A stretch of DNA of 64,000 nt from Selaginella moellendorffii (taxonomy: Eukaryota > Streptophyta > Lycopodiopsida > Selaginellales > Selaginellaceae): the NCBI RefSeq assembly GCF_000143415.4, contig NW_003314322.1, positions 809,213 to 873,212 of the forward strand. The letters run 5' to 3'. A model generated the notes under the pieces. That model saw nothing but the letters and a program-made list of their open reading frames with translations, was not told the origin of the DNA and searched no databases. The position numbers were made by a program, and so were the translations under genes. Shown here in pieces: positions 52,201 through 63,519 of the stretch (position 1 is the first letter of the stretch; every line of letters begins with the position of its first letter).

Positions 52201-53500
52201 AATCAAAATTGTAACATGTAAATGATAATGGAAAATGTTGAGGCCAACTATAATGTTATGGAAAAACATGGAGTTATATTTATGGGAAACATTGTAAAAA
52301 ATGATTAAAAGCAATAATAGTGATTATAAATGATGAAAAAGAATGCTAAGAAGATAGTATTAAAAGTGATAAAAGGTAAAATTTAAAACCTTCAACATGA
52401 TCTAGAAAACTCAAAACTTACTGTTTGTTGAGATAAAGTAGTATGAGGTTGAGAACTATAGTCTAAGAACACTCTTATAGCTATATGACCTAAAAAGAGA
52501 AACATAAAAATAAGATGAGAAGACTAAAACATAAAAAGAAAAATAAAAATTAATAAAGAAAGAAAAAAATGTTCAATGCAGAATGGCTTGAGGTGATAAT
52601 GGTGCATAAAAAAGATTATATCCTACCTGAAAGGGCATTGTTGCAAGGCATGCATAAATCACTAAGAAAAAAGAAATATATGTATTAAGTGGTACTGATG
52701 TGAATGACCAAGACTTAGTGACTAGAAAAAAAATTCTATTTCATGTAGAGACAACAAAAAAATGGTTGCTCTTCAAAATTGCCACTTTATAAAATATTTA
52801 CTTACATCAACTTAAAATTGACATGAAACATGTCTAATATCTCAATCAATAAATACAAAGTGTGTAAAAAAATATCTTAAAGATTGCCATAGAGATATAG
52901 TGCAAAAATAATTGATAGAAAAATTGTTGTAAGAGAAAACTTATTTATTACACCAAATACTAAGAAACAAAATTCAAAGTTTTTAATTTTTTCTATAGCC
53001 TCCTCAAAGTTAATATGAAGCTCCTTATTCTCCTTTGTAAAACTGAAAACATAGCTAAATCAACTAACACCTCCAACTACTTCATATCATGTATTTGTAG
53101 AATTTAAGGATAACTTCTGACAAATTGATCTTGACTAGATATGACTTGACATGAGAGTCTAAAAATCTTGTCTAGTTAGATTGCAAAAACAAGACACTAT
53201 TACAATCTACCACCTTAGTCTCTAGCAATTATGCAAGTGATAGAATCTCTCAGTCTAGTAGAGAATTCAAATGAATATAAAGCTTTAAAATAAAACTTTT
53301 GGAATCATGAAAGTGAAAAGAGATTAATAACTCTAAAATGGTTCTAAAAAAGAGGATTATTGAAAAGGGGACATAAATGAATGGAATAGGATATCCAGCT
53401 TGGGTATTTCAAAGTATATCTAGGAATATCCCTAAAATCATACTTCAATATGAACCTAGGAAGAAATCGCAAATAAATCCTATATGAGCCTTCTTGAGTT
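49236..53500. other. AT-rich intergenic DNA, no intact gene
   Basis: About 4.3 kb of low-complexity, AT-rich sequence. It holds a minisatellite (49566-49601), an 80-codon frame of unknown relation at 49861-50103 with a degraded echo at about 50200-50310, a T homopolymer near 50787, and an A/G-rich stretch at 50845-50910. I find no transposase, polymerase or RNA gene. Confidence 0.55.
49566..49601 (+). repeat. Minisatellite (CCTTGGTTT)4
   Basis: Four perfect tandem copies of a 9-bp unit. Confidence 0.95.
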
Positions 53501-53504
53501 TGGG

Positions 53505-53790
53505 CTTCTCACGCTGCAGCTTGCGTCTCTGTCGTCCAACACAACTGGCTTCTTCAGAGTTACGTTGGATTTGTCTTAACTCTTATCAGGTTTTAATTCT
53601 CTCGAGACAGATGTACTGTGGACCTCAGCTTCTCAAAACAACCAAAGCAAGCTAAGTGGCGAGAGTATACACTCTTGATGGAATCAGTGGCCACAATGCT
53701 GGAATTGTCGCCGGCGGCGGAATGCGCAGGGATGGGGAGAAGGATAGAGCATCCGCGCCACACGGGAGCAACACGATCAAAACCCCTAAA
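53505..53790. pseudogene. Scrambled, intron-less urate oxidase relic
   Basis: Plus strand 53505-53545 matches urate oxidase exon 3 (AGCTTGCGTCTC, GTCGTCCAA, ACAACTGG). 53597-53651 matches exon 4 (CTCTCGAGACA, GGACCTCAGCTT, TCAAAACAACCAA). Directly after, but on the minus strand, 53655-53790 matches the start of exon 2 (GTGTATACTCTCGCC) joined to exon 1 (CTGATTCCATCAAGA) with the intervening intron absent. So the copy has an internal inversion and no intron 1. It ends next to the DEG5 start, in the place where an intact divergent partner would be. Confidence 0.85.
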
Positions 53791-53792
53791 AC

Positions 53793-55071
53793 ATGGGGCA
53801 TCTCAGTGTGACTGTCTTGGCCCAGCAGCCATCGAAAGTGGCGATGCTGCCCACAAAGTCTGGATTCGTGGCCAGGCGATCGCTGTTGATGGGCTCTCTC
53901 GCAATGCTCCAAGTGGCGAACCCACGACGCGCATTTGGGAGAAACGCGAGAGACAATCGCGATGAGGACCAAGAGTTTGAGATAAGAACCATGCAGCTGT
54001 TTGAGGTAGCCTATCTTCTTTCTTGATCTTCCTTTTGTATTGACAAGGATGTTTCTAGCAATTCCAATGCGTAGAGCACAACGCGCTCAGTCGTCGCGAT
54101 CCAAGATTTGGACCTCTCGAGCAATGTCGCAGCAGTGGACATGGACGATGGTGAGATCCAAGGCATTGGCTCCGGATTTGTGTGGGATCGATTCGGCCAC
54201 ATTGTGACAAATTATCACGTTATCTCGAAGATAGCTAAGGATACGAGCGGCAAGAAACAGATAAAGGTCTCTTTCTTTTTTTCTTCTTTTGTGGCTACAA
54301 AGTCGTGTATGATCGATCACAGGTGGTATTGCTGGCTTTGAATGGAGACGTCGATTCTTACAATGCAGCTATCATCGGTCTCGATCCTTCTCGTGATCTC
54401 GCAGTTCTCAAGGTACAGGAAAATCTTTTCCACTGGTTGTTTACAGTCTTCTTCTCTTGGGTGTTTCAGATTGAAGTTCCAGAATCCAGTGTGTTGCGTC
54501 CAGCAGTGATAGGAAGCTCCAAAGATCTTAGAGTCGGCCAAAATTGCTACGCGATAGGAAATCCTTACGGATACGAGCACACCCTCACTACTGGAGTACG
54601 CAAAACCTTCTCTTTTCTTGCTTCACGTAGCTTTGTTCTTCGCAGGTAGTCAGTGGATTGTGCAGACAAATTCCTTCACCCTCTGGCAAACCGATCTTCG
54701 GTGCCATACAAACTGATGCATCGATAAATGCGGGTATAATACATCGAGTGATTAGCTTTGGAAGAACTAGAACTAAAAAGACGATCTTGCAGGGAACTCT
54801 GGAGGACCATTGCTCGATTCATTCGGACGAGTCATCGGTATCAACACCGCAACCTTCACCCGGCGAGGTAGGCATAGTTTTCTTTCTCATTCTCACACAA
54901 ACATTCTCTCAAATTCCAGGCTCGGGAACGTCCTCCGGTGTGAATTTCGCAGTGGCGATCGATCTGGTGAGGCAAGTCGTGCCCCATTTGATCGTGGAAG
55001 GCGCGGTGAGCTCTAGCAGATCAGTGGAGCGAGGTGTTCTTGGGCCTCCCAGATACCTCTCGCTTCCATGA
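53793..55071 (+). CDS. DEG5: DEG5-type serine protease, thylakoid lumen (7 exons)
   Basis: Exons 53793-54005, 54075-54266, 54323-54412, 54470-54595, 54646-54733, 54793-54867 and 54920-55071 give 311 aa. Exon 1 is a bipartite transit sequence ending in [23 protein letters not shown], with the twin Arg and hydrophobic core typical of lumen proteins. The trypsin-like triad is visible: His119 in TNYHV, Asp160 in SRDLAVL and Ser239 in [12 protein letters not shown]. Also present are [27 protein letters not shown] and [20 protein letters not shown]. There is no PDZ domain, which distinguishes DEG5 from DEG1/DEG8. In Arabidopsis DEG5 works with DEG8 on photodamaged D1. The downstream gene starts 66 bp after its stop on the same strand. 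Confidence 0.93.
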
Positions 55072-55137
55072 AAAAAATCCAAGTTCCTATAGACGCAAAA
55101 CCCTAAGAACTAGGGTTTAGGGCTTTTGGGGTTCTCG

Positions 55138-56115
55138 ATGATGAGGCGCGCGTGGAGGAATCGCTGCCCCGCCCGGCGCTGCTACGAGAATGGAGGTATT
55201 CCTTCCAGGTCCTTGCACGGCGCGGCGAGGCGCGGCCCCTACGATGATGGCGGCGGCGCCGACGCGGCCCCGGCGCCATCGGCCAAGGTGCTCAAGATCG
55301 TCGAGGACATCGCCAATCTCACGCTGCTCGAGGCGGCCGACATGTCGCTGCTGCTCAAGAAGAGGCTGCGCATCCAAAACGTGCCCGTCATGTCCATGGG
55401 GATGAATGTGATGCACGATATGTGGTATGATCCTTTGCCGCTCCCCGCCGCCGGTCCTCCGCCGCCTCCTCTTCCGCGGCGTTCCCTCGGCGGCAGCCAG
55501 AGGGTTCTTCCGGAAGAGATCCATCTCCAGCACGGGCTCTTGCGCAGTCCAAGTGGTGCCGCCGCCACCGCCGCGAGCTCCTCCTCTTCGCGGTCGGTCC
55601 ATGCAGCGATCAGCGAGAGTGACAAGTATCTCTATCAACTCCCCTCGGCGTCGTCGGACACGGACTCCTACGACAACGAGCTGGACGATCGCGACCACGA
55701 TCGCGACGTCGATCGCGACGACGACGACAAGTTTGGCACCGGCGTGGAAGAAGAGGATCGTTGGGACGATGACGAGGTGACAATGCCTCGAGCGAAGAGT
55801 TTGAGCAAGGCGCAAGGTGATGGAGCACAGACTGTTGCTGCAGCAAAGAAGGCCGCGACGCCGACGAAGAAGAAGGCTCCAGTGGCGAAAGCCACAGCAA
55901 GCAATGGAGCTCCCGATGGATCGCCCGCTCCCGCGGCCGCCATCAAGAAGAGAGGTGGCCGGAGACCAAAGGCCAACGAGGGAGCTGTGCCGTCTTTCAC
56001 AGCGCCAGCGCCGGACCCCCCGCCGCCTGCGAAGAAACCAGCGGCGGCGACGAAAGCAAAGGCGAGAGCTTCGACCACCAAACCGGCTGCTGCCGCTGCA
56101 AAGGCTGCTGCGTGA
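55138..56115 (+). CDS. Putative organellar L7/L12-type ribosomal protein N-terminal domain fused to a basic Ala/Lys/Pro tail
   Basis: 325-aa intronless frame starting MMRRAWRNRCPARRCYENGG, a mitochondrial-looking presequence. Residues 50-80 (KVLKIVEDIANLTLLEAADM followed by SLLLKKRLRI) match the helical dimerisation domain of bacterial-type L7/L12. The expected C-terminal domain (FxVxLxxF...K, VR) is absent. Instead come a Pro/Ser-rich spacer, a strikingly acidic block with alternating Asp, His and Arg (about 180-205) and a histone-H1-like tail of Ala, Lys and Pro with an AT-hook-like KKRGGRRPK. Telo-box motifs (55097-55106 and inverted at 55112-55119) precede the start. Assignment rests on one short domain; DNA or RNA binding by the tail is inference. 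Confidence 0.55.
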   Translation: MMRRAWRNRCPARRCYENGGIPSRSLHGAARRGPYDDGGGADAAPAPSAKVLKIVEDIANLTLLEAADMSLLLKKRLRIQNVPVMSMGMNVMHDMWYDPLPLPAAGPPPPPLPRRSLGGSQRVLPEEIHLQHGLLRSPSGAAATAASSSSSRSVHAAISESDKYLYQLPSASSDTDSYDNELDDRDHDRDVDRDDDDKFGTGVEEEDRWDDDEVTMPRAKSLSKAQGDGAQTVAAAKKAATPTKKKAPVAKATASNGAPDGSPAPAAAIKKRGGRRPKANEGAVPSFTAPAPDPPPPAKKPAAATKAKARASTTKPAAAAAKAAA

Positions 56116-57372
56116 GATCGATCGATCGATCGAGCAGGACGAGGGGAATCAAAGAGCTGATGAAACAACAAACTCTGAAAAGGAACTTCCGACACACAGG
56201 TTCCAAAATCGTATCGTCGTTTATCTTCGTTTTTTCGCTTTGCTTTGGTCCACTTTCAGGGAATGAAGAGGCACAAAGTCTCTTCACCTTTTTGCTTTCT
56301 TGGAAGGTCCTCTAAAGTTTGACAACAGGGATCCTTCCTTCAAGCTTGCCAAAAGAAAATGCGAGAGTACTTTTGCAAAAGATAACTCTCATGCAAGTTT
56401 ATAATCTAGTGTCAACTTTTGGCAATTGCCCTTTCCCGGCATGTGGCGCTACAAGAGAATTCCGCTCTATTCCAACTCACGCCTGTAAGGCCACAGCCTT
56501 ATAAAACTATTCCCGATGAAGAATGGAAAGATAATCGCTTTGGTTCTCCATGATCATCGCAACATGCCTGACCAAAATTATACCTTGCGTGGAGTGTAGC
56601 GCATTCCATCCCACCAAAGTAATCAATCATGGGATACCACAAGATTTCTAAATGCTATAGTTTCACTATCAATCTAAACATCACATGGTTTGCTTGCTTC
56701 ACGCTACATCCCAGCCGTCGATTCCAGAAGCCCACCAAACGCTTTTAACACCTTGTCGTCGTTACCCTTTTTGTACGCACTCATTAACATGGACGTTAGG
56801 CGCATATGCCGCGATATATTCTCCGCCGCAATATCCCATTGACGGCGCTGGGCATATTCCGTGTGTGTGGTTTAGTGCTCGTGAGAGGGGGAGGACCACC
56901 CTGCCCGCGAGCGCCCGCGGGGACCGAGACGATGATGAGCGCTGCGCCGCCAGGTATGATCTCTGCTCAATCTGGCGCTGGCTCCAGCTCCACTAGCCGC
57001 GCTGGAGCGATTTCCAGCAATGCCTAGGTCTCCCAGCGTCGATTCTTGCTGCTCTTGGGATATTTCATCGCGTTGTGCTCGGCCAATGCGCCGGAGCTGC
57101 GCAAATTGCCCCGGAGCTCGGGATTTTTCTCTGCTGTGTGGCTGGATCTTTGGGAGGCTTGTGTGGAATCGTGTGAGCATTGCAATGCCTTGCGTGTGAA
57201 CGAGAGATTTCTTGCAAGCCAGTTGTAGGTAGTTTTTACATCGTTTTTTCTTCCTCTGCTGGATCTTGACCTTCGTTATTTTTTTGCCATTGCATAGAGA
57301 GAAGAACTGGCAACTGGCACAAAGTGGTGATCCCAATGCGCTGCGCTTAACACGAGGAGGACGAAGAATAAG
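56116..57372. other. Intergenic; probable promoter and leader of the LRR kinase
   Basis: Overlapping open frames occur at 56.7-57.3 kb, but none is recognisable. The GC-rich stretch from about 56870 to 57230 runs toward the kinase start and is best read as promoter plus 5' leader. Confidence 0.4.
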
Positions 57373-59330
57373 ATGGAAAGAAATCGCTGCGCACTTCTAA
57401 TCGTCCTGGCAGTTCTGGCAATGCCCGGTGGTGGTAACGCGGACGATAAAGACGTGCTCATGGCATTCAAGGCTTCGGCAGATGTGTCGAACAGGCTAAC
57501 GAGCTGGGGGAACGGAGATCCTTGCAGCGGCAATTGGACTGGTGTAAAGTGCGTGCAAGGACGGATTCGCTATCTCATCCTCGAAGGCTTGGAGCTGGCC
57601 GGATCAATGCAAGCGCTCACCGCACTCCAGGACCTCCGCATTGTCAGCCTCAAGGGGAACTCTCTCAACGGCACTCTTCCGGATCTCACGAACTGGAGAT
57701 ACTTGTGGAGCTTGTATCTTCACCACAACAACTTTAGCGGCGAGCTTCCACCCAGCCTGTCCAACCTCGTACATCTTTGGCGGCTCAATCTCTCCTTCAA
57801 CGGCTTCTCCGGACAGATACCGCCATGGATCAACTCCTCGCGGCGGTTGCTCACTTTGAGGCTCGAGAACAACCAGTTCTCGGGGGCTATTCCGGATCTC
57901 CGGCTCGTCAACCTCACGGAGTTTAACGTTGCCAACAATCGGCTGAGTGGAGAGATCCCACCGTCGCTCAGGAACTTCTCAGGCACTGCGTTTCTGGGGA
58001 ATCCATTCTTATGTGGTGGCCCTCTGGCGGCATGCACGGTGATACCCGCGACACCGGCACCTTCTCCGGCAGTGGAGAATATAATCCCGGCCACACCGAC
58101 GTCCAGACCAAACGAGGGAAGAAGAACGAGGAGCCGACTTGGGACAGGGGCCATCATCGCCATTGTCGTTGGTGATGCGGCGGTTCTCGCCTTGATCGCT
58201 CTGGTTTTCCTGTTTTTCTACTGGAAACGCTATCAACACATGGCGGTGCCTTCTCCAAAGACCATCGACGAGAAAACGGATTTTCCAGCGTCACAATACT
58301 CGGCTCAGGTGCCGGAAGCGGAGAGAAGCAAGCTGGTATTTGTCGACTCCAAAGCCGTGGGCTTCGACCTGGAAGATCTCCTGCGAGCTTCTGCCGAGAT
58401 GCTGGGAAAAGGAAGCTTTGGAACGGCATACAAGGCTGTGCTCGAGGACGGAACAATAGTTGCGGTGAAGCGGCTCAAGGACATTACAATATCTGGAAGG
58501 AAAGAGTTTGAGCAACATATGGAGTTGATCGCAAAGTTTCGACACCCCAACGTGGTTAAGCTCATCGCATACTATTACGCCAAGGAAGAAAAGCTCCTGG
58601 TGTACGACTTCATGCCCAACGGGAACCTGTACACGCTTCTTCACGGTATGTTTGTCATTGTTTACAAATTCCTAGCTCATCGACTGCTCTTGCAGGTAAC
58701 AGAGGTCCCGGAAGGAAACCCCTGGACTGGACAACGCGCGTTAAGATCGCTCTGGGTGCGGCTAAGGGCCTGGCCTTCATACACCGTCAGCCAGGCGCTC
58801 AAAAAATACCGCACGGAAACATCAAGTCTTCGAACGTGCTTCTCGACAAAGATGGCAACGCTTGCATTGCAGACTTCGGCCTAGCGCTGCTCATGAACAC
58901 GGCAGCGGCTTCTCGTCTAGTAGGCTACAGAGCTCCCGAGCACGCAGAGTCAAAGAAGATATCTTTCAAGGGGGACGTCTACAGCTTCGGGGTCTTGCTC
59001 TTGGAGCTCCTAACTGGGAAGGCGCCGGCACAGTCACATACTACGCAGGGGGAGAACATCGATCTTCCACGCTGGGTACAGTCCGTGGTTCGGGAGGAGT
59101 GGACTGCCGAAGTCTTCGACATCGAGCTCATGAAATACAAGAACATCGAAGAGGAGATGGTGGCCATGCTACAGGTTGGGATGGTTTGCGTCTCGCAGTC
59201 GCCGGACGATCGGCCAAAGATGAGCCAGGTTGTGAAGATGATCGAGGATATAAGAGCCGATCAATCTCCAGTGGCCGGGGACTCGACTTCGCAGTCACGC
59301 TCTGGATCTCCCTCGGACGCAAGCCATTGA
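57373..59330 (+). CDS. LRR receptor-like kinase, subfamily III, probable pseudokinase (2 exons)
   Basis: Exons 57373-58645 and 58696-59330 give 635 aa. Signal peptide (1-23), N-terminal LRR cap ([13 protein letters not shown]), about five leucine-rich repeats (for example [19 protein letters not shown]), Pro-rich stalk, membrane helix near 256-280 and a cytoplasmic kinase. Kinase motifs: [46 protein letters not shown] and [19 protein letters not shown]. The catalytic HRD Asp is replaced (HGN), as in many LRR-III members, which usually signal without strong phosphotransfer. The Ser-rich C-terminus and the single intron between subdomains V and VI are typical of the subfamily. Ligand unknown. 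Confidence 0.94.
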
Positions 59331-59883
59331 CTGGATGAAACATTTATTTCTACTATACTGGTACGTTTTTCTCATTGTTTTTCTACTTTGGAAGTCCTGA
59401 TCTCTTCTCTTCGCTGGCGCAGGGTTCTCTGCGACTTATTCATTCGTGGAAGCTCTGCTAAGTGCATTACATCTATTCACAGGAAAGTCTCAATAACAGA
59501 TTGGGCTCTCATTATTTCTCCAGCTTATATTGACAGAGCTTCGCTATAAACTTCCAAGTAAACGAATCCAAATGGATTTTTTGTTTCTGATTTGGTTGCT
59601 ATTACTCTCGAGTTTCTACAGCGTAGATCACTGTCTCTTAAAAACGCAGGCGCGAGTCCTTTCCACCCAGGCAAGGAAGAATTTATTTTTTCCTCGCAGA
59701 AAAAGAGATAGCCTAGCTAACCAGCCGAGTCGAGCCAAGCCGACTTTTCCTTTTTCTGTGCCAGCAGCTAGCTGATGTGCTCAAAACAACAACACCCAAG
59801 AAAAAAGCAAAAAAAACGAAATGGAGATGATTTCGACACGAAGTTCCTTGCTTGGCTTTCACTTGGACTGACTGGACTAGTGA

Positions 59884-60391
59884 GTCAACGCCGGGGCTGA
59901 CTAAGGCCGTGAACTGACTAAGTTGACTAGAATTGACTGATCTGACTTTTATACGAGTCGAGCTATCTTTAGACTTTACAGCAACGCAGAATTGAATCCC
60001 CGCCACCTTTGGACAACGAAACAATATTCAGATTCTAAGTTTCTTGTCATTTATTTATATTTACACTAATTCCAAGGCCTGATAATATTGCAGGCATTTT
60101 CTTGGTTTGGCAAAGTCATCAGAAGTAGCAAAACTAGCTCACGAATTGGTCAGAGCAGCACGAACCAAAGATCGATCAATTTGACTACATTTTCCCAGCC
60201 AAAGGACCACCACCATGAAAATGAAAATTGAAAAGCCAAGATTCTTTTTTGTCTCCTTTTTTATAAATATATATTTTGACAAGACAGACTGATTGCTTGG
60301 ATTCCTCTCGGAACAAGAAACTACAACTTTGACGGCACGACCGGTCAACGTGCAGTGGAACCGGATGGTTGACTGGCTTAACACTGGTCAA
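59884..60391. promoter_or_regulatory. Cluster of W-box-like TTGAC cores
   Basis: TTGAC or its complement GTCAA occurs at about 59884, 59923, 59933, 60329, 60344, 60369 and 60387. WRKY factors bind TTGAC(C/T). Clustering suggests but does not prove regulation. Confidence 0.35.
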
Positions 60392-61950
60392 CGCTGCCGG
60401 CTGGTCCAGGGCCGACTCCTTCTGGCTCCACTGTTACAAATCTGCCACGTTTCTGTACTTCGTAAAGTCCCATTCTCTCTTTTGCAGCTGGATGCCAATA
60501 TTTGGTTTTTCATTAGACTAAAGAAATGGTTCTGGATTTTCACTCCAATCTTCCTGCACATGAAGATTCAGCGAGTTTTTGGAGATGTTTCCAATGTTGG
60601 ATAACGTACAACATATATGTATACATAGTTGTTATATACTTTTGTGCGGATCCAACAGAAGCTGGCCCATTGAGAACTTTGAGAGTCTATAAATTCGCGG
60701 GACCACGATCACTCACGTTCACGTTCCCATTTATAATGTCCCTTTGTGATCAGTGATAAGTGAGCAGCGACGATCGAGCGAGGAAGGACCCGATTCAAGT
60801 ACTATGACAGGAACACCCAAACCCGAAGGTGATCACTGACACACTGCGCAATTGAATTCGAGCTTCGTACCGCACAGCGAAAACGATTGAATATAGTGGA
60901 GTCTCAGATGTGTTTGTGGCTGGAGAGGCAAACCAAAGTTTCTTGCTCCTTTTTTACAGCTGATTTGATTTGTGTGGACTCCTGGAGAAACATGCCAGGT
61001 GAAAGTGTTTGTTTAGGACACGGGGTTCGACACCACACGTGAGATCGCAGGACAACTAATACCTGAGGAGCGATCAAGAGGTTTATAGCTAACTTGAGTC
61101 ACCTTTCCTTCAATTCAATGCTCGTGGAAACTCTCCCATCTCGTCTATAAGATCTGGGGACCAACGTTTTTCTTTATTCTCAAACTTAATCTGTGCTTTG
61201 GCGCATGAAATCTAGCAAAGCATTTGATTAAGTTGTGAGCCGGGAGACGAGGCGTCGCTCTAGGCGAGAATCAAGCGATCATTAACTTTGTAACCAGCTA
61301 GGATGAAACAAACCAGAGCGATCATCTCATGCATTGGGAACAGCGTGTATGCTGCTGGCTGGCCACAGCCTTGCGCATAAAAACTAGAGCAACTTTTCTT
61401 TTGGTTTCTCTCAGTCGATCCGAAATGTTAGTGCTTTTGTAAGAGCTTGAGTCAACATGACAAGCTTTTGTATAGCCAAAAACACGAACTTCCACACCAC
61501 ACGTGCACTAAATAGCGAGATACCTGGACAGAATCCTCAGAAGTTTGTGTCCTAGTTTACAGGTGAATGGGTACCAAAATCAAGATGCCCAAAACCAAAA
61601 CGTATAATGCATGGAACTTGATTTCAAGTGACCGACCACAACCAATCCATCCATCAGCATCATCAGCCCGCACGCTCGCAAGGTTTACAAAACCATTCCA
61701 TAGCTTTCGGCCAAATGGCTAAAATCTTGTTAAGTTCCGCGGGCGGGGGTAATTCAAACCGCAGTGTTGTCTGTGAAGTGGACAAGGTATGGATAGATTG
61801 GATGAACACCGTGCATATATAAAAGATCTTTTATATAGCAATGCAAAAACCCTCTTGATTGCATCTTGGATCCAAATTACGAGACAAGCGTTGTTTTTAT
61901 GATCCATGATCCACGTTCACGTGCACTGATCATCACTGCCAAGCGAAAAC

Positions 61951-61997
61951 CTTAAACCCTAAGTTAAACCCAAAACCCAAACCTGAACCCCTAAACT
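61951..61997 (+). repeat. Degenerate telomere-like repeat tract
   Basis: Irregular series of TAAACCC-related words (CTTAAACCCTAAG, TTAAACCCAAAACCC, CCTGAACCCCTAAAC), resembling a short interstitial version of the plant telomere repeat. Confidence 0.5.
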
Positions 61998-63489
61998 TTT
62001 GATGTTGATTTGCGAGAAAATGTTGGTAGCATAACTTTTGCTCACAAGAATGTCGTACGCTGGCCGGTTTGCTCTACACAAAATCCTGCCCATAAACATC
62101 AAGGCTGTTGGTCGCCTAACACTCATTTAATGCCCCAAAGTCCCGGACTAAACCATCCCAATGTCAATGAGAGGATTGACAATGTTTGGGATCTCACCAC
62201 TCGCGCCGGGCTTCCAGCCCTTCCAACCAGGCCGCAGACTCGCCGGTGAAAACTCTTCCAGTGGAGAGAGAGACAGCGATTTTTGCTTGCATTAGCATTG
62301 CATGATAGAGATCGAGGCCCGGGCTTGAGTTTCAATGCTGTCGATGGACAGCGATTGCACACGAGTTGCAAGCTGGGCGAGAAAAATCGCCCCATTTGGT
62401 CTTGCATGGCATCTTGTTTAGAGGCTTAGTGGGCGTTTAGGTGGCTAATTTGTTTTGTCAAATAAAGAAATACACTTTGGTTTTTATATGATTTTAAATT
62501 CTTTTGAAATATGTTCATGTGACCCACACTAAAATTTCAATAATCTTGATCTTGTGCGCTTGTAGGAATAAAAAATTTCCGTTAGCAACAAAAACACGGT
62601 GCTGACTTTTGGTTAGATCTATCAGGGCGGACCAGCATTAATTTCCAGATAAACGGAAATAGGAAATATATATATAATTTATTAATATAAAAAAGAAAGA
62701 GGCCACCAAACTCCCACTGTTAGTTTTTCTTTTTTGCTTACAACAAAGAGACAGAAGCCGGAATTGCCCACCACTTCATTCATTCATTCATCCATTTCAT
62801 CCCATTCATTCTCTCCTCTTCGAGGCTCACACACAAACTCTTACATGAACATAAAGTCACCTAATACTTTGCATGCCAATGCCAGGGCAAGCCACATCGC
62901 CAGTCGCTATTGCAAGACGAATATCCACACGCGATGCCTTCCAAATCATAGAAGAACACGGATCAAAGCCAGTGTTAAGAACAAAGCGCGAGATTATATT
63001 GAAAAGTTGGCCGTGCTGACAATCCCGTGTCGACCGGGGCTTGTTGGAGGGGCACACGACACACAAACTTTAATAAACTTGAAGCTCACAAACACGCACA
63101 CACAAGGCCAGTCTTTGAGTCTCCTTCGCTGCAGTGCGCGGGGGTCAAAGTTCTGTAAGAGCGAGCGATCAAGATCAAGCTGGGGGATTTCCATTCTTAT
63201 CGCCCTTCTCGCTCGTCTTGTTCCCTCTCGCTTGCTCGAAGCACCCGCGACAAGAGAGCCAGAGCTTCTTCGAGTGGGGCTCTCGCGTTATTCTTCCTGC
63301 CTGACACGAGAATGTGCTTGCCCGCTTAGCAAGACCTGTGTAGCTCTCCGAAAGCGTGGAAAGAGTTTCTAGAATCTCACCGAGACCGACTGTTGACCGG
63401 CAGATTTCTTCCCATTCTTTTTTCTCTCCCGACCGTAGAGTTTGGCTCCTCTCCTAGAGCCGGGTCCTCCCACGGAGTACTCATCAGCC

Positions 63490-63498
63490 TATAAAATA
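63490..63498 (+). promoter_or_regulatory. TATA box of a gene starting beyond the window
   Basis: TATAAAATA, followed by purine-rich then CT-rich leader-like sequence, including (GAA)n at 63527-63549 and (TGC)n near 63629-63650. No main open frame begins before the window ends. Confidence 0.45.
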
Positions 63499-63519
63499 AA
63501 AGAGAGAGAGGGAGAGGGA

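Larger units (their letters stand above)
59331..63480. other. Long intergenic region, no gene recognised
   Basis: Small open frames occur but look random. Notable are a cluster of TTGAC cores (59.88-60.39 kb), a TATA-like TCTATAAATTCG at about 60687-60698 without a following reading frame, and a degenerate CCCTAAA-rich stretch at 61951-61997. A non-coding RNA or a distal regulatory region for a gene beyond the window is possible; neither can be shown. Confidence 0.45.

Noticed and set aside
55239-56287. Antisense and shifted frames over the L12-like gene (96-232 codons)
   Set aside because: Overlap a low-complexity GC-rich coding region; Asp/Arg/Ala repeats create long open frames on all strands.
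62734-63372. 212-codon plus-strand frame near the right edge as a gene
   Set aside because: Ser/Arg-rich without domains, starts in a CATTC-repeat stretch, has no clear promoter and looks like random open sequence.
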